Source: Pseudomonas palleroniana (lineage in GTDB: Bacteria > Pseudomonadota > Gammaproteobacteria > Pseudomonadales > Pseudomonadaceae). Taken from it: a DNA stretch of 64,000 nt. The stretch covers positions 62,001 to 126,000 of the forward strand of contig NZ_PYWX01000032.1 in NCBI RefSeq assembly GCF_003031675.1, given 5' to 3'. The notes below the pieces were generated by a model. It ran no database searches. It was not told where the DNA came from and saw only the letters and a program-made list of their open reading frames with translations. This document shows positions 9,049 through 17,775 of the stretch, one piece after another (position 1 is the stretch's first letter; every line of letters begins with the position of its first letter). Both the position numbers and the translations under genes were made by a program.

Positions 9049-10296
9049 TCAAGCTTCCTGTCTCTCTAAATGGCCTTTTTTGTCGCCTGCCAGCAGCGTT
9101 GCACCTACACCAAACAAACCAATAAAACAGGCGATTGCAACTATAATTAAAGTTAACGAAAAACCATATTTTTCGAGTAATCCACCGAAAACAGTATAGG
9201 AAAATCCAATAATAACTGAGTTGACTAGGTTCGCAACGGAGAGACAGGATGCTCGGATTCGCGATTCGACATTATCGTGGATATAGGTTTCATATGATGT
9301 TTCATAAATAGCGGGAAGCGACATGATCAACAGAAAGATTGCAATTGAAGCGGTTGTTCCGATATCCATTGATAGGACCAAAAGAAGAGGTGTAACAATA
9401 ATGGTTGTAGTGAAAGCAATTATCCCGAGAGAAAATCTGGAGCAAATAAACCCAGCAAACATGAACATGATTGCCGAGATGCCTTCAATGGCAGCATAAA
9501 TGCCTGCAATGAAAGGTATCGCTAAACCCTGCAAGGAGAAAAATGGCTGCCCATAGATAAATAAAGGAATCGTTGAAAGTTCGAATAAAGCGAATCCAAT
9601 AAATAAGGGGATGAGGAAGGCGCCGTTTTTAGAGCGAAAAAATTTAACGAGCGAGGTAAAAATTCCTTCTGCTTTTTCATGAGTGACGTCGATCTCTTTA
9701 TCGTGGGATAAAGAAATGGACGGCAATTTCATTTCGGGAATGAACGTTACGACAATAGCCCCCATAAGCTTTGAGATCGCAAAGAAAACATAAACACCAT
9801 TCCAGGACCATGTGTCTTGTAATACACCACCAACCAACATGGACAAACCTAACGATATCGCACCAATAGCACGCGCACGCGATAGTATTTTAGGGTAATC
9901 TTCAGCCCGATTTTCAGCCAATAAGTTATCGTATAATAGCGCCCGATCCGAGCCCGAGCCCATGGCAATGCTCGCGCCGAACAGGCAAAAGATAATTGCG
10001 AAAGGAATGAAGTCTGAAAATAGTAAAAAGCCAACCCCGCTTGTAAACAACCCTAAAAAGCCGATTATAAGCGAACATTTGCGACCATATCGATCTGCTA
10101 GCAAACCAGAGGGGATTTCTAACGCCACTGAAGAAAAGAATAAAAAGGATTGAAGGATGCCTATTTCTCCCTGGTTGATTCCAAGTTGAAGCAGGTAAAG
10201 TACAAATAGACTTCTCTGAACATCCATATTCATAAATATCGACAACGAATAATACAGGTTGTCGTTCTTGTTTTTTTGAAGTTTGTACGCGAACAT
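9049..10296 (-). CDS. MFS transporter, AT-rich, probably acquired
   Basis: A 415-residue twelve-helix major facilitator protein from the ATG at 10296 (an in-frame TTG lies 15 nt upstream). The loop 2-3 signature LADRYGRKCSL follows helix 2, and long runs of hydrophobic residues alternate with short charged loops. A hydrophilic central loop (about residues 200-225) separates the two six-helix halves. Its substrate cannot be predicted; drug or metabolite export is the usual guess for this branch. The gene is conspicuously AT-rich, with many ATA, TTA, AAA and AAT codons, unlike every other gene here, which indicates recent horizontal transfer. It has no evident operon partner. Confidence 0.85.
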   Translation of the reverse strand: MFAYKLQKNKNDNLYYSLSIFMNMDVQRSLFVLYLLQLGINQGEIGILQSFLFFSSVALEIPSGLLADRYGRKCSLIIGFLGLFTSGVGFLLFSDFIPFAIIFCLFGASIAMGSGSDRALLYDNLLAENRAEDYPKILSRARAIGAISLGLSMLVGGVLQDTWSWNGVYVFFAISKLMGAIVVTFIPEMKLPSISLSHDKEIDVTHEKAEGIFTSLVKFFRSKNGAFLIPLFIGFALFELSTIPLFIYGQPFFSLQGLAIPFIAGIYAAIEGISAIMFMFAGFICSRFSLGIIAFTTTIIVTPLLLVLSMDIGTTASIAIFLLIMSLPAIYETSYETYIHDNVESRIRASCLSVANLVNSVIIGFSYTVFGGLLEKYGFSLTLIIVAIACFIGLFGVGATLLAGDKKGHLERQEA

Positions 10297-10532
10297 TTTC
10301 TGTGGGTTCAAAAGGGCTGGGGCTTAAGTTTAAGGCTAATGCATCTGGTTTTGAGTCATCAAATTTTGTAGTTCTATGTGTCAACACATATGAGTCATAA
10401 AAAATAGCAGCCGCAATAAGCACTCTCTAAGCCTCAACACCAGACACAGCGCGGTATTAGGACCTTACTTACAAAAGACTTCTCATCTGACTTACAGTAA
10501 CAACCTTCAACATTTTAGGACCCCCAAAACAA
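10297..10532. other. Intergenic region upstream of the AT-rich MFS gene
   Basis: This AT-rich stretch lies between the MFS gene start and the terminator of the efflux operon. It presumably holds the MFS promoter. I see no convincing gene, RNA gene or inverted repeat in it. Confidence 0.4.
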
Positions 10533-10569
10533 AAAAAGCCCCGCGACCGAATGGACCGCAGGGCTAAAA
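10533..10569 (-). terminator. Rho-independent terminator of the RND efflux operon
   Basis: Read on the minus strand, a GC-rich hairpin (AGCCCTGCG...CGCGGGGCT) is followed by seven T residues, 38 bp after the stop codon of the outer-membrane component. This is a textbook intrinsic terminator for the operon. Confidence 0.85.
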
Positions 10570-10606
10570 ATTGGCTGGATGCGACCAACCAAAGGAGCGC
10601 TTTACA

Positions 10607-12022
10607 TCATTTGGCGCTGGCGACCACCGTGTCCGGCTGCCAGCCGCCACCCAGGGCCTTGTAGATCGCGACAATGCCGCGGTACAAGTCGACTTCCGCC
10701 TGGGCCTGGGCGTCTTCGGCGGCCAGGCGTTCGCGTTGGGCGTCGAGCAGGACCAGGAAGTCCACGGTGCCTTCGCGGTAGCGGATCGCGGCGAGGTCGG
10801 CGGCGGCGCGGCTGGATTCGCTTTGACGGATCAGCGAAACCAGGCGCTGTTGGCGTTTGCCGTAGTCACTGAAAGCATTTTCCGACTCTTCCAGCGCCAG
10901 CAGCACTTGCTGCTCATACGTTGCCAGGGCGCCATCGGCTTCGGCGTTGGCGCCGCGCAGGCGGGCACGCACGCTGCCCAGGTCAAAGGCAGCCCAGGTA
11001 ATGCTCGGGCCGAGGGACCAGGCGTTGGCGGCCGCTGAACCGATCTGCGAACCGCGCCCGGCGGTAAAGCCGAGGAAGCCGCTGAGGCTGACCCGTGGGA
11101 ACAGGTCGGCCTTGGCCACGCCGATACGTGCGGTGGCGGCGGCCAGTTTGCGTTCGGCACTGAGGATGTCCGGGCGACGTTGCAGCAACTGCCCCGGATC
11201 GCCGATCGGCAATGCCTTGGCGATCGCCGGCAGGTCTTTCGGGCTCAGGTCCACGCTCAGCTTGTCGGGGCGCTGGCCGAGGAGGGTGGCGATGCGGTTG
11301 CGCTCGCGCACTTGTTCGGCCTGCAATTGCGGCACGCTGGCTTCAACCGCCGCCAGGCGGGCGTCTGCGCGTTCCACATCGAGCTGATCGCCCACACCGG
11401 CATCACGCAGGCTGACGGTGATGGCGCGCGATTCCTGCTGGTTCTTCAGGTTGTCCAGGGCAATGCGTTCACGCAATTGAGCGCCGCGCAGTTGGCCGTA
11501 GGCGTCCACCAGTTCGGCAATCATGGTGACTTGCAGTTGGTACAGGTCGGCTTCGGCCACTTGCTGGTCGGCGTCGCTGGCCTCCAGGTTGCGGCGGATG
11601 CGGCCGAACAAGTCGACTTCCCAGGCCATGTCCAGCCCCAGGTCGTAGCGCTCGCTGTTGACGCGCTTGGTAGTCTGACCCGGGATCTGGCCTTTACCCA
11701 CGTCACTGCTGGCCCGCGAGGTCACCACCGGCATGATGTCGGTGGCCACGTCATCGCGAATGGCCCGCGCCGCCCGCAGACGGGCGAAGGCGACGCGCAA
11801 GTCACGGTTACCGCTCAGTGACTGGGTGACCAGTTGGTTGAGGGTCGGATCGTCGAACTGCTGCCACCAGATGCCTTCGTATTTGGCATGGTCATAGCTT
11901 TTGGTGTCGGCGGCGGCCGTGATATTGGCCGCCTCCAGCTTCTCGGTTTTGTAGTCCGGGCCGACCGCACACGCGCTCAGTGCGAGTACCAGCAGGCTCG
12001 GCAAAAATACTTTCACACTCAT
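10607..12022 (-). CDS. oprN: Outer-membrane efflux lipoprotein, OprN/NodT family
   Basis: A 471-residue TolC-like outer-membrane factor with a lipoprotein signal peptide (MSVKVFLPSLLVLALSAC; lipobox LSAC, Cys18 acylated). Two outer-membrane-efflux repeats cover most of the mature protein. The conserved N-terminal CAVGPDY and C-terminal YREGTVDFLVLLDAQR segments are typical of the OprM/OprN group. It forms the exit duct of the tripartite pump. Its start overlaps the transporter stop by 4 bp (ATGA), giving translational coupling. The OprN name follows from its MexE/MexF-like partners rather than from its own sequence alone. Confidence 0.9.
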   Translation of the reverse strand: MSVKVFLPSLLVLALSACAVGPDYKTEKLEAANITAAADTKSYDHAKYEGIWWQQFDDPTLNQLVTQSLSGNRDLRVAFARLRAARAIRDDVATDIMPVVTSRASSDVGKGQIPGQTTKRVNSERYDLGLDMAWEVDLFGRIRRNLEASDADQQVAEADLYQLQVTMIAELVDAYGQLRGAQLRERIALDNLKNQQESRAITVSLRDAGVGDQLDVERADARLAAVEASVPQLQAEQVRERNRIATLLGQRPDKLSVDLSPKDLPAIAKALPIGDPGQLLQRRPDILSAERKLAAATARIGVAKADLFPRVSLSGFLGFTAGRGSQIGSAAANAWSLGPSITWAAFDLGSVRARLRGANAEADGALATYEQQVLLALEESENAFSDYGKRQQRLVSLIRQSESSRAAADLAAIRYREGTVDFLVLLDAQRERLAAEDAQAQAEVDLYRGIVAIYKALGGGWQPDTVVASAK

Positions 12023-15000
12023 TGCTGTGTCTCCAGCTTCAAGGCCTTGGCCGCTTTGCGCGTTTCGCTGCGCTCCACATAGCGACGGATCAGTACGTAG
12101 AACACTGGCGTCAGCAACAGCCCGAAGAAGGTCACCCCGATCATCCCGGAGAACACCGCCACGCCCATGGCATGACGCATCTCGGCACCGGCACCGCTGG
12201 ACAACACCAGGGGCACCACACCCATGATGAAGGCGAACGAGGTCATCAGGATCGGCCGCAGACGCAGACGGCAGGCTTCCAGTACCGCAGCGAGCGGGTC
12301 GAGGCCTTCCTGCTGTTTATCCTTGGCGAACTCGACGATCAGAATCGCGTTCTTACAGGCCAGGCCCACCAGTACGATCAAGCCGATCTGGGTGAAGATG
12401 TTGTTGTCGCCGCCCGAGATAATCACCCCGGTAATGGCCGACAGCAGCGTCATCGGTACGATCAGGATCACCGCCAGCGGCAGGCTCCAGCTTTCGTATT
12501 GGGCGGCCAGTACCAGGAACGCCAACAGTACGCAGAGCGGGAATACGAACAGCGCGGTATTGCCCGAGAGGATTTGCTGATAAGTCAGGTCGGTCCACTC
12601 GTAGGTCATGCCGTTGGGCAGTTCTTCTTTCAGCAGTTTTTCAATTGCAGCCTGGGCCTGGCCGGAGCTGTAGCCCGGTGCGGCGTTGCCATTGATTTCA
12701 GCGGTGATAAAGCCGTTGTAGTGCATTACACGGTCCGGGCCCGAGGTGTCGCTGACCTTGATGAAGGTCGCCAGCGGGATCATCTCGCCTTTGTTGTTAC
12801 GCACTTTCAACTGGCCGATCTGGTCTTCATCCAGGCGGAACTGCTGGTCAGCCTGCACGTTGACCTGGTAGGTACGGCCAAAGCGGTTGAAGTCGTTGGC
12901 ATACAACGAACCCAGGTAGATCTGCAGGGTGTCGAAGATGTCGCTGATCGCCACGCCGTGGGTCTTGGCTTTTTCGCGATCGATGGCGGCATCGACCTGC
13001 GGTACGTTGACGGTGTAACTGGTGAACAGGCCAAACAGCTCCGGCACGTTATGGCTCTTGGCAATGATGTTCTGGGTTTCTTTGTACAGCTCGTCATAAC
13101 CCAGGTTGCCACGGTCTTCGATCTGCAGGCGGAAGCCGCCAATCGTCCCCAGGCCCTGTACCGGCGGCGGTGGGAAGATCGCCATGTAGGCTTCCTGGAT
13201 GCTGCTGTACTTGCCGTTCAGCGCGCCGGCAATCGCACCGGCCGACATGCTCGGGTCTTTACGCTCGTCGAACGGCTTCAAGGTCACGAACACGATGCCG
13301 CTGTTCGGGCTGTTGGTGAAACCGTTGATCGATAGGCCCGGGAACGCCACCGCCGCTTCCACGCCCGGTTGTTTCAGGGCGATATCGGACATGCGCTTGA
13401 TCACGTCTTCGGTGCGGTCCAGGCTCGCGGCGTCCGGCAATTGCGCGAAGGCCACCAGGTATTGCTTGTCCTGGGCCGGGACGAAACCGGTCGGGGTGTG
13501 GGCGAAGCCCAGCCAGGTCAGGACGATCAAACCGGCGTACAGGAACAGCGCGATACCACTGCCACGGATCACGCGACGCACGGTGCCGACATAACCATGG
13601 CTGGCCTTGTCGAAGAAACGGTTGAACGGTTTGAACAGCCAGCCGCCGAGCAGTTTGTCGAGGAACCGGGAGAAGCCGTCTTTCGGAGCGTCATGCCCTT
13701 TGAGCAGTACCGCAGCCAGCGCCGGCGACAAGGTCAGCGAGTTGAACGCCGAGATCACCGTGGAGATCGCAATGGTCAGCGCGAACTGCTTGTAGAACTG
13801 CCCGGTCAAGCCGCTGATAAAGGCCGCCGGCACGAACACCGCACACAGTACCAACGCGGTCGCGATGATCGGGCCGGTCACTTCGCTCATGGCTTTTTCG
13901 GTCGCCGGGAACGGGTCCAGGCCCAGCTCGATGTTCCGTTCGACGTTTTCCACCACCACGATGGCGTCGTCCACCACGATACCGATGGCCAATACCAGGC
14001 CGAACAGCGACAACGCGTTAAGCGAGAAGCCGAACAGGTGCATCACCGCAAAGGTACCGATCAAGGAGACCGGCACGGCCACCAACGGGATGATCGAGGC
14101 GCGCCAGGTCTGCAGGAACAGGATCACCACCAGCACCACCAGAATCAGTGCTTCGAACAGCGTGTGTACCACCGCTTCAATCGAGCCGCGCACGAAGATG
14201 GTCGGGTCATAGACGATGCTGAAGTCCATGCCTTGCGGGAAGTTCTGCTTGAGTTCCGCCATCTTGGCGCGGACTTCGTTGGAGATTTCGATCGCGTTCG
14301 AGCCCGGACGCTGGAAGATCGGGATCGCCACCGCCGGCTGGTTGTTGAGCAAAGAGCGCAGAGCATATTGGCTGGAACCCAGTTCCACCCGTGCGATGTC
14401 TTTCAGGCGCGTGATTTCACCGTTTTCGCCCGAGCGAATGACGATGTTCTCGAACTCTTCCTCGGTTACCAGGCGGCCCTGAGTGTTCACCGACAACTGG
14501 AAGCTGGTGGCATTCGGAGCCGGTTGCGCACCCAGTGCACCCGCGGCCACTTGGCGGTTTTGCTCGCGAATCGCGGTGACCACATCCGTCGCGGTCAGGT
14601 TGCGCGAAGCGGTCTTGTTCGGGTCCAGCCAGACGCGCAGGGAATAGTCGCCCATGCCGAACAACTGCACGTCACCCACGCCGCCCAGGCGTGCCAGCTC
14701 ATCCTTCACATTGAGCAAGGCGTAGTTGGACAGGTAGAGCATGTCGTAACGCTTGTCCGGGGAGGTCAAGTGCACAACCATGGTCAGGTCGGGAGAGGCC
14801 TTGTCCACGGTGATACCGATGCGCGTCACTTCCTCAGGCAGCTTCGGCTGAGTCCGGGTCACACGGTTCTGTACCTGTACCTGCGCGTTGTCCAGGTCGG
14901 TGCCCAGGGCAAAGGTGATGGTCAGGGTCAGCTTGCCGTCGGCGGTCGACTGCGAGGACATGTACAGCATGTTCTCGACGCCGGTGATGGCTTGCTCCAA

Positions 15001-15198
15001 CGGAGCGGCCACGGTTTCACCGATGACTTTGGGGTTGGCACCGGGGAAGTTGGCGCGTACCACGACGGTCGGCGGCACCACTTCCGGGTATTCGCTGATC
15101 GGCAGTTGGAACAGCGAGATCGCACCGGCGATCAGGATCAACAGCGAGAGCACCGCTGCGAAGATCGGCCGCGAAATGAAGAACTTGGAAAAATTCAT
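12019..15198 (-). CDS. mexF: RND multidrug efflux transporter, MexF type
   Basis: A 1,059-residue inner-membrane HAE1-type proton/drug antiporter. The N-terminus (FFISRPIFAAVLSLLILIAG) and the proximal porter region (LPISEYPEVVPPTVVVRANF, GETVAAPLEQAITGVENMLY) agree very closely with MexF of P. aeruginosa as I recall it, more than with MexB. The essential proton-relay aspartates lie in helix 4 (GIVVDDAIVVVENVERN). Twelve transmembrane helices and two large periplasmic loops are of normal size. MexF exports chloramphenicol, quinolones, trimethoprim and quinolone-signal precursors in P. aeruginosa. Here it is the middle gene of mexE-mexF-oprN, 15 bp after mexE. Confidence 0.93.
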   Translation of the reverse strand: MNFSKFFISRPIFAAVLSLLILIAGAISLFQLPISEYPEVVPPTVVVRANFPGANPKVIGETVAAPLEQAITGVENMLYMSSQSTADGKLTLTITFALGTDLDNAQVQVQNRVTRTQPKLPEEVTRIGITVDKASPDLTMVVHLTSPDKRYDMLYLSNYALLNVKDELARLGGVGDVQLFGMGDYSLRVWLDPNKTASRNLTATDVVTAIREQNRQVAAGALGAQPAPNATSFQLSVNTQGRLVTEEEFENIVIRSGENGEITRLKDIARVELGSSQYALRSLLNNQPAVAIPIFQRPGSNAIEISNEVRAKMAELKQNFPQGMDFSIVYDPTIFVRGSIEAVVHTLFEALILVVLVVILFLQTWRASIIPLVAVPVSLIGTFAVMHLFGFSLNALSLFGLVLAIGIVVDDAIVVVENVERNIELGLDPFPATEKAMSEVTGPIIATALVLCAVFVPAAFISGLTGQFYKQFALTIAISTVISAFNSLTLSPALAAVLLKGHDAPKDGFSRFLDKLLGGWLFKPFNRFFDKASHGYVGTVRRVIRGSGIALFLYAGLIVLTWLGFAHTPTGFVPAQDKQYLVAFAQLPDAASLDRTEDVIKRMSDIALKQPGVEAAVAFPGLSINGFTNSPNSGIVFVTLKPFDERKDPSMSAGAIAGALNGKYSSIQEAYMAIFPPPPVQGLGTIGGFRLQIEDRGNLGYDELYKETQNIIAKSHNVPELFGLFTSYTVNVPQVDAAIDREKAKTHGVAISDIFDTLQIYLGSLYANDFNRFGRTYQVNVQADQQFRLDEDQIGQLKVRNNKGEMIPLATFIKVSDTSGPDRVMHYNGFITAEINGNAAPGYSSGQAQAAIEKLLKEELPNGMTYEWTDLTYQQILSGNTALFVFPLCVLLAFLVLAAQYESWSLPLAVILIVPMTLLSAITGVIISGGDNNIFTQIGLIVLVGLACKNAILIVEFAKDKQQEGLDPLAAVLEACRLRLRPILMTSFAFIMGVVPLVLSSGAGAEMRHAMGVAVFSGMIGVTFFGLLLTPVFYVLIRRYVERSETRKAAKALKLETQQ

Positions 15199-15213
15199 CT
15201 TGAGTCGTATCCC

Positions 15214-16455
15214 TTAACCGCGTGGAGTCGCGACGGCTGCGAGCTTGGGCGCGGCTTTATCCGGCGCCACTTGCTCCAGGTTGCTGGCTTCAAGCGCTTG
15301 TCGTTGTTGTGCCAAGGCGGCGAGGGTTTCCTTGCTGGCCATCGGGATGGTTTCCGGCGCTACCGGCGACCCCGGGCGAATGCGCTGCAAGCCCTTCACG
15401 ACGATGGTGTCGTCCTTGTTCAGGCCGCTGCGCACGATGCGCAAGCCTTCGATCTTCGGCCCCAGTTCCACCGCACGATAGGCCGGCTTGTCGCCGTCCA
15501 TCACCAGCACGAACTTCTTGCCCAGGTCGGTGCCGACCGCCTCATCGTTGATCAACACAGCGGAGTAGGTGCCGCTGCCGACCAGCTTCAGGCGGGCATA
15601 CAGGCCAGGGGTGTATTCGCCCTTGCTGTTATCGAACACGGCGCGACCGCGGATGGTGCCGGTGGCCGGGTTGACCTGGTTGTCGACAAAGTTCATCTGG
15701 CCCAGGTGCGGGTTGCCGGCTTCGTTGGACAGGCCCAGGTACACCGGGGTGGTTGCGCCACGACGGCCTTCGCGGGCCAACTCGGTGTACTTGAGGTACA
15801 CGCGTTCATCGGCGTCGAAGTAGGCATAGACCTTGTCGGTGGAGACCACGCTGGTCAGTGCGGTGACATCGGCAGTCACCAGGTTGCCGGCGGTGATTTC
15901 GGCACGGCTGACGCGGCCGCTGATCGGTGCGGTCACGCGGGTGAAGCTCAGGTTCAACTTGGCCAGGTCCAACTGCGCCTGGATGCCGGCGACGGCGGCG
16001 CGAGCTTCCTGGGCGGCGGTGGTGCGCGAGTCGGCCAGTTCGGCGGAAATCGCATTGCTCTGACGCAGGCGTTCGCCACGTTGCGCTTCATTATCGCTGC
16101 GGGTGGCGGCGGCTTTGGTTTGGGCCAACTGGGCTTCAAGGCGGCGCACTTCGGCCTGGAACGGACGCGGGTCGATCTGGAACAGCAGGTCGCCTTTCTT
16201 CACCAAGGCGCCTTCGGTGAACGCCACCTGATCGATCTGGCCCGAGACTCGCGGACGAATCTGCACGGTTTCCGGGGCTTCCAAGCGGCCGGTGAACTCG
16301 TCCCACTCGTTGACCGGTTGTTCCAGCACCTTGGCCACGCTGATTTTGGCAGGGGGCATGGCGGCCGCTTGTTCCGGGGTTTTGCCGCATGCGCTCATCA
16401 CCACCACGGCCAGGATCGCCAAGGGGAAGCGCAAATGTTTGAGTGACTGTTCCAT
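15214..16455 (-). CDS. mexE: RND efflux membrane-fusion protein, MexE type
   Basis: A 413-residue periplasmic adaptor protein starting at the ATG at 16455 (MEQSLKH, like MexE MEQSS). In-frame starts further upstream (16464, 16494) lack homology. The N-terminal signal ends in a lipobox (MSAC, Cys followed by GKTPEQ). The order is then a barrel-sandwich/lipoyl half (RPRVSGQIDQVAF, GDLLFQIDPRPF), an alpha-hairpin (~100-160), and the second lipoyl half with beta-barrel (LNLSFTRVTAPISGRVSR). It bridges MexF and the outer-membrane duct. First gene of the operon; a LysR-type box lies 86 bp upstream. Confidence 0.92.
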   Translation of the reverse strand: MEQSLKHLRFPLAILAVVVMSACGKTPEQAAAMPPAKISVAKVLEQPVNEWDEFTGRLEAPETVQIRPRVSGQIDQVAFTEGALVKKGDLLFQIDPRPFQAEVRRLEAQLAQTKAAATRSDNEAQRGERLRQSNAISAELADSRTTAAQEARAAVAGIQAQLDLAKLNLSFTRVTAPISGRVSRAEITAGNLVTADVTALTSVVSTDKVYAYFDADERVYLKYTELAREGRRGATTPVYLGLSNEAGNPHLGQMNFVDNQVNPATGTIRGRAVFDNSKGEYTPGLYARLKLVGSGTYSAVLINDEAVGTDLGKKFVLVMDGDKPAYRAVELGPKIEGLRIVRSGLNKDDTIVVKGLQRIRPGSPVAPETIPMASKETLAALAQQRQALEASNLEQVAPDKAAPKLAAVATPRG

Positions 16456-16535
16456 GAGGTGCATCCGCCAATGTATTTGAGATGGGCGGATCATGCGCGG
16501 CGATGTGCTATGTCACGAATCGAATGAAGCAAAGG

Positions 16536-16555
16536 TAACTATCATTCGGAATGAT
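16536..16555 (-). promoter_or_regulatory. LysR/MexT-type operator candidate upstream of mexE
   Basis: Bases 16541-16555 form a perfect palindrome (ATCATTCGGAATGAT, 7+1+7) with T-N11-A spacing, the LysR-regulator signature. On the mexE strand the site reads ATCA-N5-AATGAT-N4-ACCTT. This shares the half-site layout of the MexT box as I recall it (ATCA-N5-GTCGAT-N4-ACYAT), with several mismatches. No mexT gene is in the window. Confidence 0.55.
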
Positions 16556-16693
16556 ATAAGCGCGAGATTAGCCCTCTAGCATGGGGGGTTCGTTAGGGTG
16601 CTATCAATAGGCGTGATGACAAAAGACTTTTGCACGCTGCGCAATCAGTCTACGCAGCGCACATTTCTGGCGGTGTGGCAGGGTGTGTTTTGG

Positions 16694-17221
16694 CTAAAGT
16701 GCGCCCAACTGCTTCATCAGTGTGAGGTTGTCTTCGATGTGCCAGTTGGCGGTGATCTTGCCGTCTTCGATCTGGTAGATATCGGTGGCGATGAAATCCA
16801 CCGACTGGCCCTTGCCCTTGATCTCGCCAAAGGTGCCGGTGAAGTGCCCGCGAAAATGCAGGTGCACCACGACCCGGTCACCGGCGATGATCATTTGTTC
16901 GATCTCACAGCTCAGGTCGGGCACCGCGCCACGAAAAGCCCGGGAAGCCAGCAGGGGGCCTTGGGGCCCTTGTTTGCGCCCTGGCGGTGGGGTCTTGTCG
17001 ATGAAGTGATCGGCCAACGCTGCGCGGGCCAGGGTTTCATCGCCGGTATGCCAGAACGTGTCGTAGCGCCGGGCGACGTTTTCCATGGTCTCGCGTTGGC
17101 TGGTGGTGAGGCTTTTGTCGACCACAAGGGTTCCGGGGTTGAGCAGCTCGGTATTTGCGGCGACGGCCGCACCCGACAGGGCCAAACCCAAGACCATGGC
17201 AGTGATTCGATAGTGTTTCAT
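16694..17221 (-). CDS. Exported SnoaL/NTF2-like protein
   Basis: A 175-residue protein with a Sec signal peptide (MKHYRITAMVLGLALSGAAVAA), preceded by an AAGGAAA ribosome site. The mature part has the layout of a SnoaL-like ester-cyclase/NTF2 fold: an N-terminal helix (ETMENVARRYDTFWHTGD), then the strand region DLSCEIEQMIIAGDRVVVHLHFRGHFTGTF and a C-terminal DIYQIEDGKITANWHIEDN. Proteins of this fold include cyclases, hydrolases and binding proteins, so the substrate cannot be inferred. Immediately upstream on the same strand is a polysaccharide-deacetylase remnant, with which it was probably co-transcribed. Confidence 0.8.
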   Translation of the reverse strand: MKHYRITAMVLGLALSGAAVAANTELLNPGTLVVDKSLTTSQRETMENVARRYDTFWHTGDETLARAALADHFIDKTPPPGRKQGPQGPLLASRAFRGAVPDLSCEIEQMIIAGDRVVVHLHFRGHFTGTFGEIKGKGQSVDFIATDIYQIEDGKITANWHIEDNLTLMKQLGAL

Positions 17222-17260
17222 TGGGCTGTTTCCTTGAATGCAAAAGAGGGAGGGGAGGCT

Positions 17261-17673
17261 TCAAATCGTCTCGGTTTCCCGCAGGCTGAGCGGACTCTTG
17301 AGGGTGTAGTCGGCGATGGCGTCCTTGCGCATGAAGGCCACGCCCGGATGACTGCTGGCGTAGCGCAGGAACTCGTCTGAGCGGTTGGCCACCGGCTTCG
17401 AACTGCATCGAGATCGACACCACCAGCCGCGTATCGCCGGGCCAGAACCGGCCGTTTGGCGGGCTTTGGGCCGGGGCAGGCGAGGAGGCTGGCGCCGTAT
17501 GGGCGCTGGCCGGATTGAGTAATGCGCCTGCGGCAAGTACGGCTGCGCTTGCACCGGCCTGGGCCAGGAAGGTACGCCGCTGAGGGGCAGGTGGCGCAAG
17601 TGGGTTGCGGGGGGGCATTCATCGGGGCCATCCCGGGTTGAATGATGGGCACTGTCGGGTCACTGGAAGGCAT
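17261..17673 (-). pseudogene. Polysaccharide deacetylase remnant (frameshifted, internally deleted)
   Basis: Three minus-strand pieces of one protein lie in two frames. The start (MPSSDPTVPIIQ... at 17673) switches frame at a run of seven C/G around 17610 into a twin-arginine-like leader (RRTFLAQAGASAAVLAAG). This is followed by the N-terminal strand WPGDTRLVVSISMQFEAGGQ typical of exported polysaccharide deacetylases. After about 17390 the frame shifts again straight into a C-terminal segment (SDEFLRYASSHPGVAFMRKD) and stops at 17261. The catalytic core of some 200 residues is missing, so an internal deletion plus frameshift has destroyed the gene. Confidence 0.7.
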
Positions 17674-17775
17674 CGCTTCACTCCACGCTGTAAACGGATG
17701 GATGCAACCCTATGCCTTTAGGTTTATTTTGATAATCGGGCAAAAATCAAAAACCATCTTCGGAAATACCGAACA

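Noticed and set aside
8772-9125. A 117-codon plus-strand frame
   Set aside because: It overlaps the starts and ends of two supported minus-strand genes, has no ribosome site and no recognisable features.
13369-16446. A 1,025-codon open frame on the plus strand
   Set aside because: It is antisense to mexF and mexE, whose protein motifs are unmistakable. Its translation is rich in His, Gln, Arg and Gly without any domain.
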